Positions 1 to 11,870 of a stretch of 64,000 bases of DNA are shown here, piece by piece. The DNA is taken from the NCBI GenBank assembly GCA_009760855.2, contig WPIO01000010.1, positions 1,446,501-1,510,500 of the forward strand. The letters run 5' to 3'. The stretch is from Cristatella mucedo. Lineage: Eukaryota > Bryozoa > Phylactolaemata > Cristatellidae. Each line of letters begins with the position of its first letter. The first letter of the stretch is position 1. The notes under the pieces were generated by a model. That model saw only the letters and a list, made by a program, of their open reading frames with translations. It had not been told where the DNA came from and made no database searches. A program made the translations under genes and the position numbers.

Positions 1-387
1 CCGCCGGCCAACCACACTTGCGCCGCCTCTGTCGGAGCCTCCGCGGCCACCAACTGCGGATGAGGACCTGTAGCGTCCGAGGACGTCGCGCTGCCGGCCG
101 TCGGTGGTGTTGAGGTCGCCGCCGTGGTTTGAGCTCGCAGCGACGACCATCCTTTCGCTGCCATCGATGGCGCCACTGGGGGAGGCGGCATCTAGCAGCG
201 GCGGCAAGACGCGGCCGCTAGACTCGCGCTCGGTCTGCTGCGAGCGGCAGTTCGCAGCAGTCGGGACTGCTGCCTCAGCCAAATCGGGCGGCGGCGACGC
301 AGTAGCAGATCTCGCTGCGACCGCTGCTTCGTCGAGCTCCGACGGTTCGGCGCCTCCGTCGAGTGTTTCACTTTCCGAAGACTCGAG
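1..387 (-). CDS. Gene 1, exon 4 (partial, runs off the left edge)
   Basis: This is a GC-rich exon open for all 129 codons up to the window edge. It is read on the minus strand from an acceptor (pyrimidine-rich stretch, then TTTAG) whose exon begins at 387 with CTC GAG TCT. The frame follows directly from the phase-0 donor at the end of the large exon. The peptide starts LESSESETLDGG and is acidic, then Ala/Ser/Gly-rich, with no recognisable domain or membrane segment. If gene 1 ends like its paralogs, the membrane segment should lie further left, outside the window. What is seen is the acceptor and the open frame; that it belongs to gene 1 is inference. Without the splice, the upstream exon would end only 12 codons past the donor. 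Confidence 0.55.
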
Positions 388-495
388 CTAAACGGAAATG
401 GTTTTTTTGAAGTACCGACGGCGACCGCTGGCACTGCTCGAGCGCTGTCATTTAGGTTATGGCGGCTGCAAGCGTTCTGCTGCTGCGCGTGTCAC
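388..495 (-). other. Gene 1, intron 3 (108 bp)
   Basis: The donor is AAG|GTGACA after position 496 and the acceptor is TTTAG ending at 388, with a pyrimidine-rich stretch before it. The intron is phase 0. It contains the in-frame TAA that otherwise ends the large reading frame at 457. It is inferred from the splice motifs and the long open frame on the other side. Confidence 0.5.
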
Positions 496-3400
496 CTTCA
501 CAGCGGACGAGTTCGGCAACGTCTGATGACGGAGGCATGTGCCTCCGTGAGGCGCGCCAGTTTCTATTGGGGCAATTTTCACCTGTTCTCCTCCGCCCAC
601 AGTAGGTTGGCTGGCTTCAGCAGCCAGGGTCGATTTAACTTCAGCTGCCGGAGGATGAGCAATCGCCTGGGCGGAAGCAGTGTTCGCTGTCGCGATCAAG
701 ATGATCTGAGGTGGACTGACGAACTTAGCTTCTCCGTCGTACATTGTAGTCGGCTGCTTGCCAATTCCTTCGCTTGGAAAGGCCTCGCAAATTTGACTTT
801 GTTCCAGAGCACTGCTGACTTCAGTTCTAGCTTCAAAGGTTGTGCCGGTGGCCACGTAAGAGGCAGTCGTCATTGGCGACGCCAGATCGCGAATGTCTGC
901 CCCTACAAAAGTCGCGCTTTCCACGGTTGCCTTCCTTACCGAAACTTTGTCAGCGACAGGGGCTGTCGTGCGTTGGTTATCCAATGCGTAGACGTCCGGA
1001 GCGTGCCGTGTTGGTGTCGTAGGCTGGTCTTGCACTCCTGCCTCAGCCGGAATGCCGGACCGTGTCAAACTGTGGCCTTGAATGGCTTGAAATAGTGGCT
1101 TGACAGAGGTTTCTTCCGGAACTATCTGGCAGGAGACATCTGAAGTCAGCTGCAGCTGAAAAATTAGACTTTCTCCTGGCATTTGATCAGCTTCTTTTGT
1201 CTGGTTAGGGAGTCCGTCTATATCAAACTTTGAGGTGGCAATCGGTAAAAAGTGAAGACGATCATGTGTACTAACCAAGTTAGAAGTTTTTGAGTTGGTC
1301 GAATCTTCCTCCATCCAAACACTTGTAGCACTTTGTGAGATTTTGATTGCTGTGGTTGGCGTCGCATTTTCTGCTACTTCTGTGGGAGGATTATTATTTA
1401 GCACTAATGTGGAGGATGTCTTCAAACTTGTTAGGACTATATCTTCGTTATGTACATACACAAGTATGTCGGAAGCATCCTGTACTGACACTGGTTCCTT
1501 GTTCATTCCAGGGTTCGTTTCCGCTACGAAAATCAAACTTTTTGAAAACGTTTGATTTGGTTGATTCATTCCTCCATCGGTGCTGCCCCCGTAGATGTTG
1601 GAGGTCATCCCATTTTGTGGAACTGACACACCACCTATTATTATTGGCTTTTTATTAATGTCTTTGCTAAATACTGTTGCAGAATTTCTACTTTTGGTTG
1701 GCTCCTCGTTTATCTTCTTAGTAGTGTCCAACAAACTATGCATTTCTATATTCGCGGCAAACGTGTCCGTGGCATGTGTAATTGGTAAAGTTGGAAAGCA
1801 ATTCATTGTGATTGCAGCAGTGAGGCTTCCTGCAAATAAATGGCTCGCATCAGTCGCGGTGTATTTATATTTCTCTACAGTTCGCATGGTCGTTTTTGAT
1901 GTCCTTTCGTCAGCTCTTGTCAGAGCATTGTCTTTCATTGCTTTTGAGGCTTCGCACTCAGCTTGAACAAACCTGGCATCCTGGATATACTCAGTTGCAG
2001 TCTCGATTGATATATTCCTTATGGGTACAATGTTGTGGCGGAAGAGAGGGTTGTGTAATATCGCTGAGATCGTGCTTTCTGCCATCTCATGTCTTTCTTC
2101 AATCATGGTGATCTGACAATTTAATACAGAAAAATTAGTCATCTTTATAAGACCAGTAGCTGGTGGGTTTTTTAAAATGGCCACGATCCTGCCGCTTTTG
2201 TTCGTGGTGCTTCCTCCATGTGGTTGGGCAGCAATAATTGTTTGTCTGTTGAGATTGCTACCATAGTTTATAAAGGGCGTGTCTCTGCATATAGTGTCTT
2301 TATAGTCGACCACAGCTTTTAGTTCAGTTTTCTTTGGGACAGTGTCCTTTGTGTTTTTATGATTAGCTCTTACATGTAATAGAACGGAAGCATTATCACA
2401 TACCTTCGGAAGTACATCCGGTGATGCTGAGTCTGTCATTAGACACCATGCACGAAAATCGAGTATGTCAGTACAATCTTCAAGTGACATCGGGATATTC
2501 TCGTTAGCTAATGCAGCAGTTAGTGGATCAATTGAAGGTTTGGTCTCTGCTACGTGCCGCACTGTGCTTTCCATGGCTACCCGCGATAATGTAAATGGGG
2601 AAACTGTAGAGTTTGGTATATCGACGTTCAGTTCCGATATATTTTGATCCAAACCTTGTTTGCTGCGTGCCTTCGAAATAGCGACCTGCGGATCCTTGTT
2701 CGTCGACCCGTCGGCTTTCACTTCGGACTGATTGCTCGATGGCTCGCTGCTGGGCTCCGTCGACTCTTTAAAAGGGTCGCCCGGCACCTGCTTCTGAGAA
2801 CTTATCCTTATAGCATTAGGCTTAGCTATCGTATATTCCGCTATTTCTTCGAGTTCATCGTCAACTACGGGCTGATAGATTTGACTAGTTTTCCACGCTG
2901 ACTGATAAGGAGCCGGCTTCAAAGATTTGTGTACACTTGATGCTAATTCACTAGCATCTAATTTCACTGCTGATCTAGCGTTTGACTGTGGATTGTTGGC
3001 AGATTTTATTTCTGAGACACTGACAGCAACTTTTGGGACTTCGGCGGCCCCGAATTCTTTCATCCCACAGGCCACCTTCGTCTGTTTACGTTTGGTGGGT
3101 GCATCGATGTTAGACACAGATTTCGATGGTATGTTGGTTGGTGACTTCGGCAGACTAAGGAGAGGTTCGATCGCAGAGACCTCAATGACTCTTGTGACCT
3201 CAACGACTTTGCTGCTTGCTAATAACGATAGCTGACTCAGAGCAACCTTGCTGGTTTTTTTGCAAGCCGAATGAGCTGCATTAGCTCGTGCTTTACTAAC
3301 TGTGCTGACAGCTGACTCGCACATGCTCAAAGCAGGCTTGATTACTAGTGGACTCAGGGAAGCTTCACTGAATACTCCGAGAAACAGCGTTGGTTCAGTT

Positions 3401-6400
3401 GGTGTGGGCTTGGCGGCTTCAATTAACTCTCGCGAAGCCGCGCTAGCATCAGCTTGAGGTTTGACAGCTGATCTGGCGTCTAGCGCTACCTGATCGGGTG
3501 CAGGGTTTGCTGCCGATGGAGAGAATGCCGCTTTTTTGACTTCGTTTGCAAACAAAGCTTGTTGACCATTCTCGGGCTTTGGGGCTTCGCCGAACGCTGA
3601 GCCAGTTAAACTAGGATTTGAAGCTGCACCTACAGCTAATGCTGGCAGACTCTGTATGGGCTTGGTAGGTAACGGGATTGTAACAACTTCGATTACTTCA
3701 CTTGCGTTCGTTGCTGCTTGAACGGTCAGTGGTATCGGTTCTCGGTTGATAGAGGATGAAAATGGACTCGATTCATCTTCCGTTTTCCTGTTATTTGGTG
3801 GCGTCGGCCGACTTTGAGCGGGCTTTGCTGTTGATGCCTGCTGATCAATGTTTAGGACTTTAATTTCAGTCGATACTGGCTTACTTGGAGCTACCTTGAT
3901 AATAGTAATAATTTCTGAAATAGCAAGGCTCGATTCAGGTTTCATTGCTGAGTGTTTTGCTCTTTCTGAAAGACTTGACGACTGTTTAGTAACAGTCGAG
4001 GCTGATGCTGGTTGACTTTCATCAAATTTCGAGTCTTCACTCACAAGTGATATTGCAAGACTTATTTCAGGTTTCGTTGCAGTACTAATGGCAGACGCCT
4101 GCAATCTTGAATAGGGCTTCATAAATGATAGGTTGGAAGTAACTCTCTCGACTTCGCTTGCCACCAACATTGGCTTGCTAAGAGGCTTTTTGGCATCACT
4201 GACAGCGGATGTCACCAGGCTTGGATCCGGCTTCAGCGAGGCACTGGTATCTAACTCAGGCTGACTTTGTGGCAGCCTATAATTTGGTGGAATAAGAGCG
4301 TCGTCTACAAACTCCCTTACGGCCCGTGTCAGGTTGGCTTGATGTTCAAAAGATGTAATCGCAATTGGTGCTTTCTGACTTATGGATAGTTGTTTTTCTG
4401 GTGAATTGATTGAAACAGCTGTGGCTTCACCAAACGCTAATACCGGTTTTTGGACTGCAGCTAAGCTCAATGCTTCTAAGCTAGCTTCATTGCTCACTTC
4501 TGAGCCGTGACCTGATTTCGGAAGACTTCTAACATAAGTGGGATTATCAGCAATTACAATTCGTCCTAATTTTCTTTCATCAGTATTGAGTGATCGGTTT
4601 TGACTTTGAATTGGTGCAGCAGCTTCACCGATGACAACTGCAGATAGGCTAGCTTCAATTTCGAATGTCATTCTGACTGCTGATTTTGTAAGGCTCAGAG
4701 CTAGTTTGGTAGGAGAAGAACAAGGAGAAGTTTCTATAACTTCACGTAGGGCTGATGGTGGGTTTTGTGGAGTCAGATTGCTGGCTTTACTGAGCGGTGA
4801 TTCAGTCAGGTTGAAGCCTTTGAATGTGTTGGCTGTTTCGATTTCTGACTTTGTCTTTACTTGAGCTGGCTCTGTAGCTGATAAAATGATAGCACCTCTT
4901 ACTACTTCACCGGTAGAAGATTGAGGTTGACATGGAGAAGGATTTTCGTAGTTAATGACCGCTGATATGGCTGCACTAGATTTTTTCTTTTCAGCTCTAC
5001 TAATATCTTCAGCTGCCATGTTGGTATTTTGTCTAATCAATAGTGGATGAGGCATAGCTACGGTGATTTCAATGATCTCTGACAATGGCAAAGTTGAAAC
5101 CGGCTTGATTTTCTTGCTGGTGTCTGCTGCAGTCTTTCTAGTTTCAGGCTGTACTGGATCGCTGTTGCCTAAAACTAGCTGGCTGGTATCTTGTTTCCTA
5201 GCTGGTAGATTCAGAGATGGCGTTGTAGGCGCGTTTATGGTCAAAGCTTCTTCATTTGTTTCTGGCATGTTGGCCATGCAAATAGATGATCCAGTAAGGA
5301 TAGGTTCAGGTTTCAAGGGAATGCCGGTGTCTGAAAGTGGCAATATCTGGCATAATTGATCAGCTGTTGGACCTAAAGTAGCTCTTGCCACTAAGTTGTT
5401 GACAAATTTTGACGAAATTAATGCAAGCTCGGTTTCACAGACAAGTGACCCCTTCTTCATATTCACAGGTATAGCTGCCGTGTTGGTTACTGATTCTGAA
5501 AAGCTGGGAGCAGGCTTTGTTGCTTGCAAATTGTCTGCAGTTTTAGTGAGTTTACTCATGAGCAAAGGTAACCCTAACTCTTCCGTTTGCCATGGTGTAA
5601 GTAAAGCACACTCTGGTGCCTCTGTGGCTGCTGAAAGCTCATCTTGATTTGTGCAGGTTATGATAGGTGCCCTGCTTGGATCTTCGATAAGTACAGGGTA
5701 AGTGTTGCTTGGTACCTCAGATGGAACAACACTTCGTGACTGTTTCAAGTACGATACGTCATATTTAAGCCGTGGCACAGTGGCTTCATCAGACCAAGGC
5801 GGTGGTGGCAAAGAGTCATGCGCACGGAACTTGGCTGAATTTGATCCAATGCGAGTGTCAGTTTTAGTCTCTACATGCACTGCGTGTACAGGTTGGGAAG
5901 CTCCGTCGAGAGTAGTGACGTCAGCATGACTGGTAAGCAGCTTTTCCTCCCTCAGCCTTGTGCTACCCACAAGCGGTACGATGCGGGAGCTGCTGCGACG
6001 CTTTATGTCAGTGGCTTGGATGACAAGGCCAGTGGTCTCGCTGCCAGCACCAATGACACGGGTGACACTCAGATCGGTGGCAGCCATGCTGGGCACTTGG
6101 ACATCACCCGGTTCTGCATCACTGTTAGCGATCCTGTTGGCCACCAAGTTGCAAGGAGGGATAATAGTAACACTCCTGCCTAGGATGGTCAAGTTGTGGC
6201 TGCTCGAGGCCAGCCCAGCTGCGTCGGCTTCGTCACTCGCTGGGCCATCCAAGGCAGCATTGGTGTCAAAGATCGAGGCGCTGCCACCAGTGCCGTAGGT
6301 TCTGTCGCTGCTGCCGCTCCTGCTGACGCTGGTGCTCATACGATCATTTATTCTATCAGTGGTTCTGAGGCCTCTGCAAGATGACTCCGGTGGCCGGTCA

Positions 6401-6515
6401 AAAGTTGACTGGATTCTAGAACGACCCTCCTCAGTCATCCCACTTCTCCTCGGGTCGCCTGCTGTAGCCTCGACATTGGCGTCTACGAAATGCAGTGAAT
6501 CTTGGGGTGTCAAAG
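496..6515 (-). CDS. Gene 1, exon 3: giant Ser/Ala/Thr-rich coding exon, about 2006 codons
   Basis: A single open frame of 6,020 bases. The frame stays open upstream to 6567, but only from GTG: there is no ATG before residue 43, and residues 1-17 of that reading (FFFF and similar) are the translation of a CTTTTTCTTCTTC tract. I therefore start the exon at a TTTAG acceptor, at 6515, phase 1, matching gene 3. The first part (IKRRSSSRIVPLVGSTRL, then DGASQPVHA) aligns with gene 3 (ADTKRQSSTGIHVLAGTEP, DGAARLVSGQPARA), so the two are paralogs. The middle is a degenerate repeat of about 35-40 residues, of the type KPE-x-SLA-x-S-x2-SE..SQPASA..TK. The last third is less repetitive and Asn/Thr-rich. 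No catalytic motif or conserved Cys pattern is visible. It is probably disordered; its function is unknown. Confidence 0.75.
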
Positions 6516-9026
6516 CTAAAGATGAACGGATGAAGAAGAAAAAGCTTAAAGTTAGAAGCGTGCACACTCAAATTTATATTAATGGCTACAATATCTATCG
6601 TTATTGCATTAAGAGACTTTAAAGCCTTCCTAGGTGTCCTATATATCCTTGAAAAATAGTTATGTCAGCTGATTTGGGATAAAAATGCACAATTTCGCAT
6701 GCAGTACACAACGGGAAATAAAAAAGAACAGGGAAATGCAGTAGAGGCTATTTTATTTATTGTTTTATTTTAAAATCCAAAAAATTAGGAAATATCGTGA
6801 TGCTAGTCGACAGTGAGTCCTAGGCTGATGGGGCATTGAAAATGGAAGCATACTTGTCAATAGATCAGAGATTTCTTAGTAGAGCTAAAGTAAGATAAAA
6901 ATGACAAGATCCAACTGTACAAACGTGTGCCGAAAGAATGAGTATTTCGGCTGTATTGCTCGTACCAAAATAGTGAGCACAACGACAGCGAGTGACGTAC
7001 CTCTGGGCCAAACCAGGACGGCAGAGGCAAGGCCTCAGGCGTTCTGGAAAGTTCATCGTACTAGCAATGCTGGGGGGAGCAGCACCATCAGGCTATCAGC
7101 AGGACTGCGTAGACTCGGAGCTGAACTTTGAGATGCGATGGTTACAAGGGCAGGCTTGAAATTTGGACACTTAGGTAGAGCGGGAAAATGACGGTGCACA
7201 GTCTATTGCACAGAAGGTTTCTGTAATATCAGCAATGTCTATTTTGAAAGCTAGGAAAGGCGATCTCCTAGACCACCTGAATGACAGCTAGGTGTCCTGT
7301 GGACGTGAAAAAGGCTAAGGAAGGATGCGATCTAAGGTTATCATCAGCATATTTGGATTTTGACCTGTCTGAGCTTTAGTGGGTATTTACGCGGTTATTA
7401 GGCATTTAGACGCTGCTCGTGAACAGACCAATTGAAAGTATTACATTACACGTTACAACCACACGTCCCAATGCTGTTAGGTTGCCTGACTAGGTACTTC
7501 AGTCAGCCGAAGCCACGATTAAGCCTACAGAGAATTCAAGAGGGAATATTAGTCAGTCAGTCTATCGCTGCTAATAGAACCTCTGAACCGAAAAACTTGC
7601 TTAAGCGGTAAACAGTATCACTTAAGCTTGATCATTTCTTGCTAATAGCTTTGAGTAGCTACCTACCTAAAACATATTTTTAATTAAATAGCCAATATTC
7701 TATGGTAGCCACAGCTAGCCGCAGCTGACTTATGGAAAGAGACCCTGCGAAATGTATAGTCCTCTTACAAAGGTCACTCTATTGCTTTCTATAATTTTTT
7801 ATTTTAACAGGCAGGGCAATTTTTCTGGAACAATTTAACTCTGTAGAAGTTTCAGATCATAAATATAAAGGGGCTACAAGTGTACTTTGCCATTAGTTGC
7901 GAATGAGGAGTCTACGGAAAATGATAGCTGTAAAAAAGCGACCGAAAGGAAGCAAAGTCAAGTTTTCAAGCACAAGTAAACTAAGCTTCAGAAAATATCA
8001 CTTTTTCTTTTGAATTTAACGGTACAAGGATACTTAATAAGGTAGGAATTCATTTTAGAAAAACTTCGGTTGCGTATCGCTGTATGGGAACGATCTTGAG
8101 AAGAACGGTTGCTGTGAGAGGAGACCGATACGCCCCCCCCCCCCGATGGAGGGGGAGCGAAGCTGGCAGTAGGGCAGATTTCGCGGTTTACTATCTGCCC
8201 TACTTTGTCGATTTTGTAGATTTTAGGACCAATTCTATAAGTATTTTATTGACATTCTCAACAACCAGCACAGGAAAATTACTTAATGGCATCAGTAGTA
8301 ATTGGAGTCCTAGTAAACTCCGTTCACATTCGCTCGAGGTCTAGGCGGAGCTACACGAAGATTCCTGGATGCGAGCCGATGCACGCACCTGCTGCCGTAT
8401 CTACCCCAATCTACTGCTTCTTTCGTCCACCTTCTAGCGCTCACTCGCGAGAAAATCAAACCAGCTTAGCACATACAAGTCTGAGCGAGGTGGGCGCCGC
8501 GATAATCCGGTCAAGAGGAAGGCGGCCCGCCGATTTGAGGCGTCCCAGATGCCGTAGATCCGGGCTAGCTATTTAGGGTGGCCAGCCGACTTCAAAGTGC
8601 CCGGATGGTCGTTAACGTTCTGGCCGCCGCGCCTGGGAGTTTCCCGACAACGCCGCCCCGTTCGGATCTACTCCGAGCCCGCTGCAGGGCGATCTCGAGG
8701 GTTACAAGTTCAGATCTAGCAGTGACTGGGTCTGCGAGGTCAGCGAAATATCAAAACCGAGGCGCTTCCCACATTCGACCCTACCTTCGCAAAGTCGGCG
8801 CACACACACACTCGAGCCACGAGCGCCGACAGAGCAAACGCTCGGTTCGAAACGTCCGAAATTCGTTTCTTTGGCGATCGCTCAGGCAGGGCGGCTCTTC
8901 GGTTCGTGGGGCCAGCCGGCTGCTGCAGACCCAGCGCCCGAGCCCCCCCCCCCCGCCGAAGCGCCAGCTAGCGGTACAGACATGTGGAGCAGTGGTTCCG
9001 GCTCGCAGCGCCGGGCGCCGGGCTAC
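6516..9026 (-). other. Gene 1, intron 2 (2.5 kb, phase 1)
   Basis: The donor CCAG|GTAGCC and the acceptor TTTAG bracket ordinary AT-rich sequence with a short C run near 8133. Its last 500 bases next to the GC-rich exon (about 8320-8580) resemble the matching part of gene 2 (about 27.29-27.54 kb): both share, for example, CCGGTCAAG followed by GGAAGGCGGC. I see no other gene in it. Confidence 0.55.
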
Positions 9027-9936
9027 CTGGCGGTGCTGTCTGCCGATGGAGCAGCGGCGGCTGCGGCTGCGGCGGCGGCTTCGGTCTGACTCCGGGCACG
9101 ATCGTTCTGGTCACGGAGAAGTTGGTGTACGAAGCTCGTACGCCAGTCGCCGTAGCGTAGTGCAACGTCGTCCGATTGACCGTGGTCACCACCCTCGGCC
9201 GGCCCGCCGCTGCGGCCACCGTGGCAGCTACCAAGGCGCCATGCGGCGGCGGCCGAGGACCAAGCCCTATCGGCAGAGGACCAAGTGGCAGCATCGGCGG
9301 CGGGCCAAGTGGCCGTATCGGCAGCGGGCCAAGCGGCTGCATTGGCGGCCGGTGGAGAGCCGCAGGGCTTGTTGCGCCGACACCGGCGGCTGTCCCGCTG
9401 AGGCCGAATGCTGCTGGGCGAACAGAGAAGGCGGCAGCACCAGCCCTACCGCCGCCGGCCGCCGCTCGTCTGTGCTCGTCGGGGCGACCGTAGCTGCCAC
9501 TCTGAGACGCCCTAGGCGGCGCCTCGCTGGCTGCCGACAGAGCGGCGCCACGCTGCGGGCTGAATGGGAGTCGGAAACCGCCACTGCCGCCCGGGCGCCA
9601 CTCCCTGGGCCAATACGTGGTTATGGCGGCCGGATGGGTGATGGGCTTGCTGTTGGCTTCATTCTCTTTGCCGAGGCCGGCGATGCCGTCTTCCCGCCTG
9701 ACATTCGATTCGAGCTTGTTCGTCTGGCTGCTCCCGAGGGTCGGCGAGCCTCTGATTACGGCCATGGGGGGCGGAGACTTGAGCTCTGAGCCCGTGCCAG
9801 CAGCGGCGGCAGCGTCTGCTAGCTTGGGCGAGCGTGCGCCGGCGGCTGCAGATCCGCTTCCTGCTTTCCTCGAGGGCGACGTCGACGGCTCGGCTGCGGG
9901 GACGGAGCTGCCTGTCGTGCGCTGGCGCGAGCTCAT
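9027..9936 (-). CDS. Gene 1, exon 2: GC-rich start exon with the conserved YATA/YTN module
   Basis: 303 codons plus one base. The start ATG at 9936 (MSSRQRTTGSS) is preceded in frame by a stop. The same start, in the context GGCGGCATGA, is used in genes 2 and 3. The N-terminal 90 residues are Ala/Ser/Pro-rich and nearly identical to gene 2. The middle holds a tandem Pro-Leu-Gly-Pro repeat (about 9270-9345). The last 45 residues hold the family module: VTTVNRTTLHYATATG, RASYTN, VTRTIVPG, a PPP stretch, then HRQTAPP and the donor CCAG|GTAGCC. No signal peptide is present. The exon joins 6515 with matching phase to give an Ala codon. The plus strand is also open through this GC-rich DNA but is not conserved, so it is treated as a shadow. 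Confidence 0.72.
9084..9198 (-). other. Conserved protein module of gene 1 (VTTV..YATA..YTN..VTRT)
   Basis: About 34 residues, conserved in all three genes while the rest of the exon has diverged, especially against gene 3. Fixed positions include V-T-T-V, T-T, Y-A-T-A, G, Y-T-N, V-T and T-(I/V). I match it to no named domain. A short beta-rich or binding motif is possible but unproven. Confidence 0.65.
9267..9350 (-). repeat. Minisatellite coding for a Pro-Leu-Gly-Pro octapeptide repeat
   Basis: About 24-bp units reading PLGPLPIR, PLGPPPML, PLGPLPIG. The unit is in frame within gene 1 exon 2. Gene 2 has at most one degenerate unit here, so the array expanded after duplication. Confidence 0.6.
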
Positions 9937-10149
9937 GCCGCCGATCTCGTCGCGTTTGCTCGAGGCTGGAGCACGCTCGGTGGGCTGCGCAGGTAAAGCC
10001 GCGGCTTCTCTGCGTCAGGCTAGATCTCCGACTGGTGATGGAGTCCCTCGATTGGCTGCGGCGGCATCGGACGTTGCTGCTGGCTGCGATTCTCTGGCGA
10101 TCTTTCGCCGGTAGAACTCGGCTGTAGTGGCTGGCTCGGGGGTTGGCTG
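9937..10149 (-). other. Gene 1, 5' untranslated part of exon 2, with its acceptor
   Basis: An acceptor TTGGTTGTAG|CAGCCAAC at 10149 is shared almost exactly with gene 2 (28990). In both genes a pyrimidine-rich stretch precedes it. It lies 213 bases before the ATG and would receive the upstream non-coding exon. Confidence 0.5.
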
Positions 10150-10639
10150 CTACAACCAAGGTTCAAAAAGGAAAACGGTCGTCGCCGGGAAAAAGGTCAT
10201 CGCCGCCGAGCGGCGTAGCATTTACGACGTCTACTCACGCGTGCACAGAAAGCCCTGACACGTTGAGGGCCCCCAGCGTGGCCCGGGATTAGGAAGTACG
10301 CTTAACCTAGACTTACGAGCTGTGGCGCTAAGTTGACTCCTTTTCATCGAAATCCTAACGGAAAGGTCCTTCTAGCCGAGTCTGAGCCGGTGCCAAAGGC
10401 TGGCAGCCGAAAATCGCATTCGCAACGACAAAAGAAATGTTCAGCCTACCAGACTTGAAGAAGAGGCTGCAGCTGCGGCAGAGTCCGCGCCACTCGCGTG
10501 GCCACTCTAGACAGAGCTTGCCGTTGAGCAGAGTAAAAACTGCGCTCGCCCATTGGGAAATTCGACAGTCCATCCCCTGCTGAGTATCGATCCTGGGCCA
10601 AGCACGCTCCAACAACCTTGCCAGTTTCACCGAAGAGCG

Positions 10640-11500
10640 CTATCTCATCAAAATAAACGTACACGTATCCCACTTAATCCGCGTTTAAGCGGAAATTCAT
10701 CTTGAAGATTCGCACACTGAATGTGCACCGCCACAGTATATCGCTGGACTCCTCTCTCAGGGAAGGCGGCACAGGATTTACGAGGGCAGATGAGGTTAGT
10801 TGAGGCTAGATGAAGCGATCCTGACGACTCACCGTTGCTCGCTTTGTGGAATTTAAAGACCCCCCACTAGTCCGACCCAACATTTTTGTTAATTCCAGAA
10901 AATATTGAATGTATGCGTCATTTTTTGATCGATTTTGTTTTTCGATATTTTCAATCAATCGCTGGAGATTCCTAACATTACTTACTGAATTATTTTTCTC
11001 CTCAATCCTCCAGAACCAATGAAGAGCTTTAGCAGGATGCACGTATAGCGCCTCTACCGTTGCGAATGCGAATTATTTACGTCTAACGTCATATAAAGCC
11101 TGATGTCACTGAGAATGCACAATACTCAGCTTAACTCTCTTTTCCACGGAATGCGAGCGATGTAGGACACTAGTAGATAAACAATTTTCCACCGAATACG
11201 AGTGATGTAGGACACTAGTAGCTAGACACGTTTCCTAAACATGATAGCAGCTCCATACATCTTACTTTAATCAAACTGCGCTATTTCGTCAAAATAAATT
11301 GACATGTATATTACTTCACGCGTCTTTAAAACGTAAATCCATCTTACACATTCACTCCCAGCAGGCTCTACTGTTTCGCGTTGAAATAAATTATGTGTAA
11401 CAGCACATTAAGCCAGGCATCGTTAGGAATGTCAACTACTCGGCCAAAATCGCATTTACGCTGAATACGAGCGACGTAGGACGCTAGTAGCTTACAAGTA
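10640..11500 (+). repeat. Internally duplicated intron sequence (gene 1), with three copies of a 28-bp motif
   Basis: Two diverged copies begin near 10640 and 11280 (shared theme: CAAAATAAA..GTACACGTAT or ATGTATATTAC, then the CTTAAT/CGCG region). The motif GAATACGAGCGATGTAGGAC followed by ACTAGTAG occurs near 11149-11176, 11195-11221 and 11464-11490, and once in gene 2's intron near 29819-29846. Confidence 0.55.
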
Positions 11501-11694
11501 TCCAGCCGCTCAATATCAAGGTCGTTGTGCTCTTGTGCTCCGACTCGGTCCCGAAAGAAGCCAAGTACCGAAGCCCGTCGGAGACTCAAGGCAAACGTTC
11601 GCCCGTAGGGCCTGCTGTAGACTCGCCCATTCTGCCACTATCTTAAGTTAAACAAATTAGCGCAATATTAAAAATATTATAATACTGCGGTTTA

Positions 11695-11870
11695 ACAGCC
11701 TCATTTGCATAGTGGCAGAAGAGCCTCAATGGCTATCGCCACCACTTGCAGTTGGCTTTAAAAGATCTCCCACCTCGGGCTTCGAAACCACGACCCAGGT
11801 CTGGAAGAGGGAACCCCTCACCTCCTGGGCTCCTACGATCCAGCAATCCAAAGCAATCCACTTTACGGAA
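11695..11870 (-). mobile_element. tRNA-derived SINE (family A), degenerate
   Basis: It carries the family block GTGGCAGAAGAGCCT..GGCTATCGCCACCACTTGCAG, then a relic of the tRNA B box (GGCTTCGAAACCACGACC, which is GGTTTCGAAGCC on the minus strand). Other copies are at 31.44, 39.43, 46.12 and 49.19 kb. Confidence 0.6.

Noticed and set aside
8578-9789. 403-codon plus-strand frame over gene 1's GC-rich exon
   Set aside because: Arg-rich translation of the antisense strand. It is not conserved in genes 2 and 3, while the minus-strand module is.
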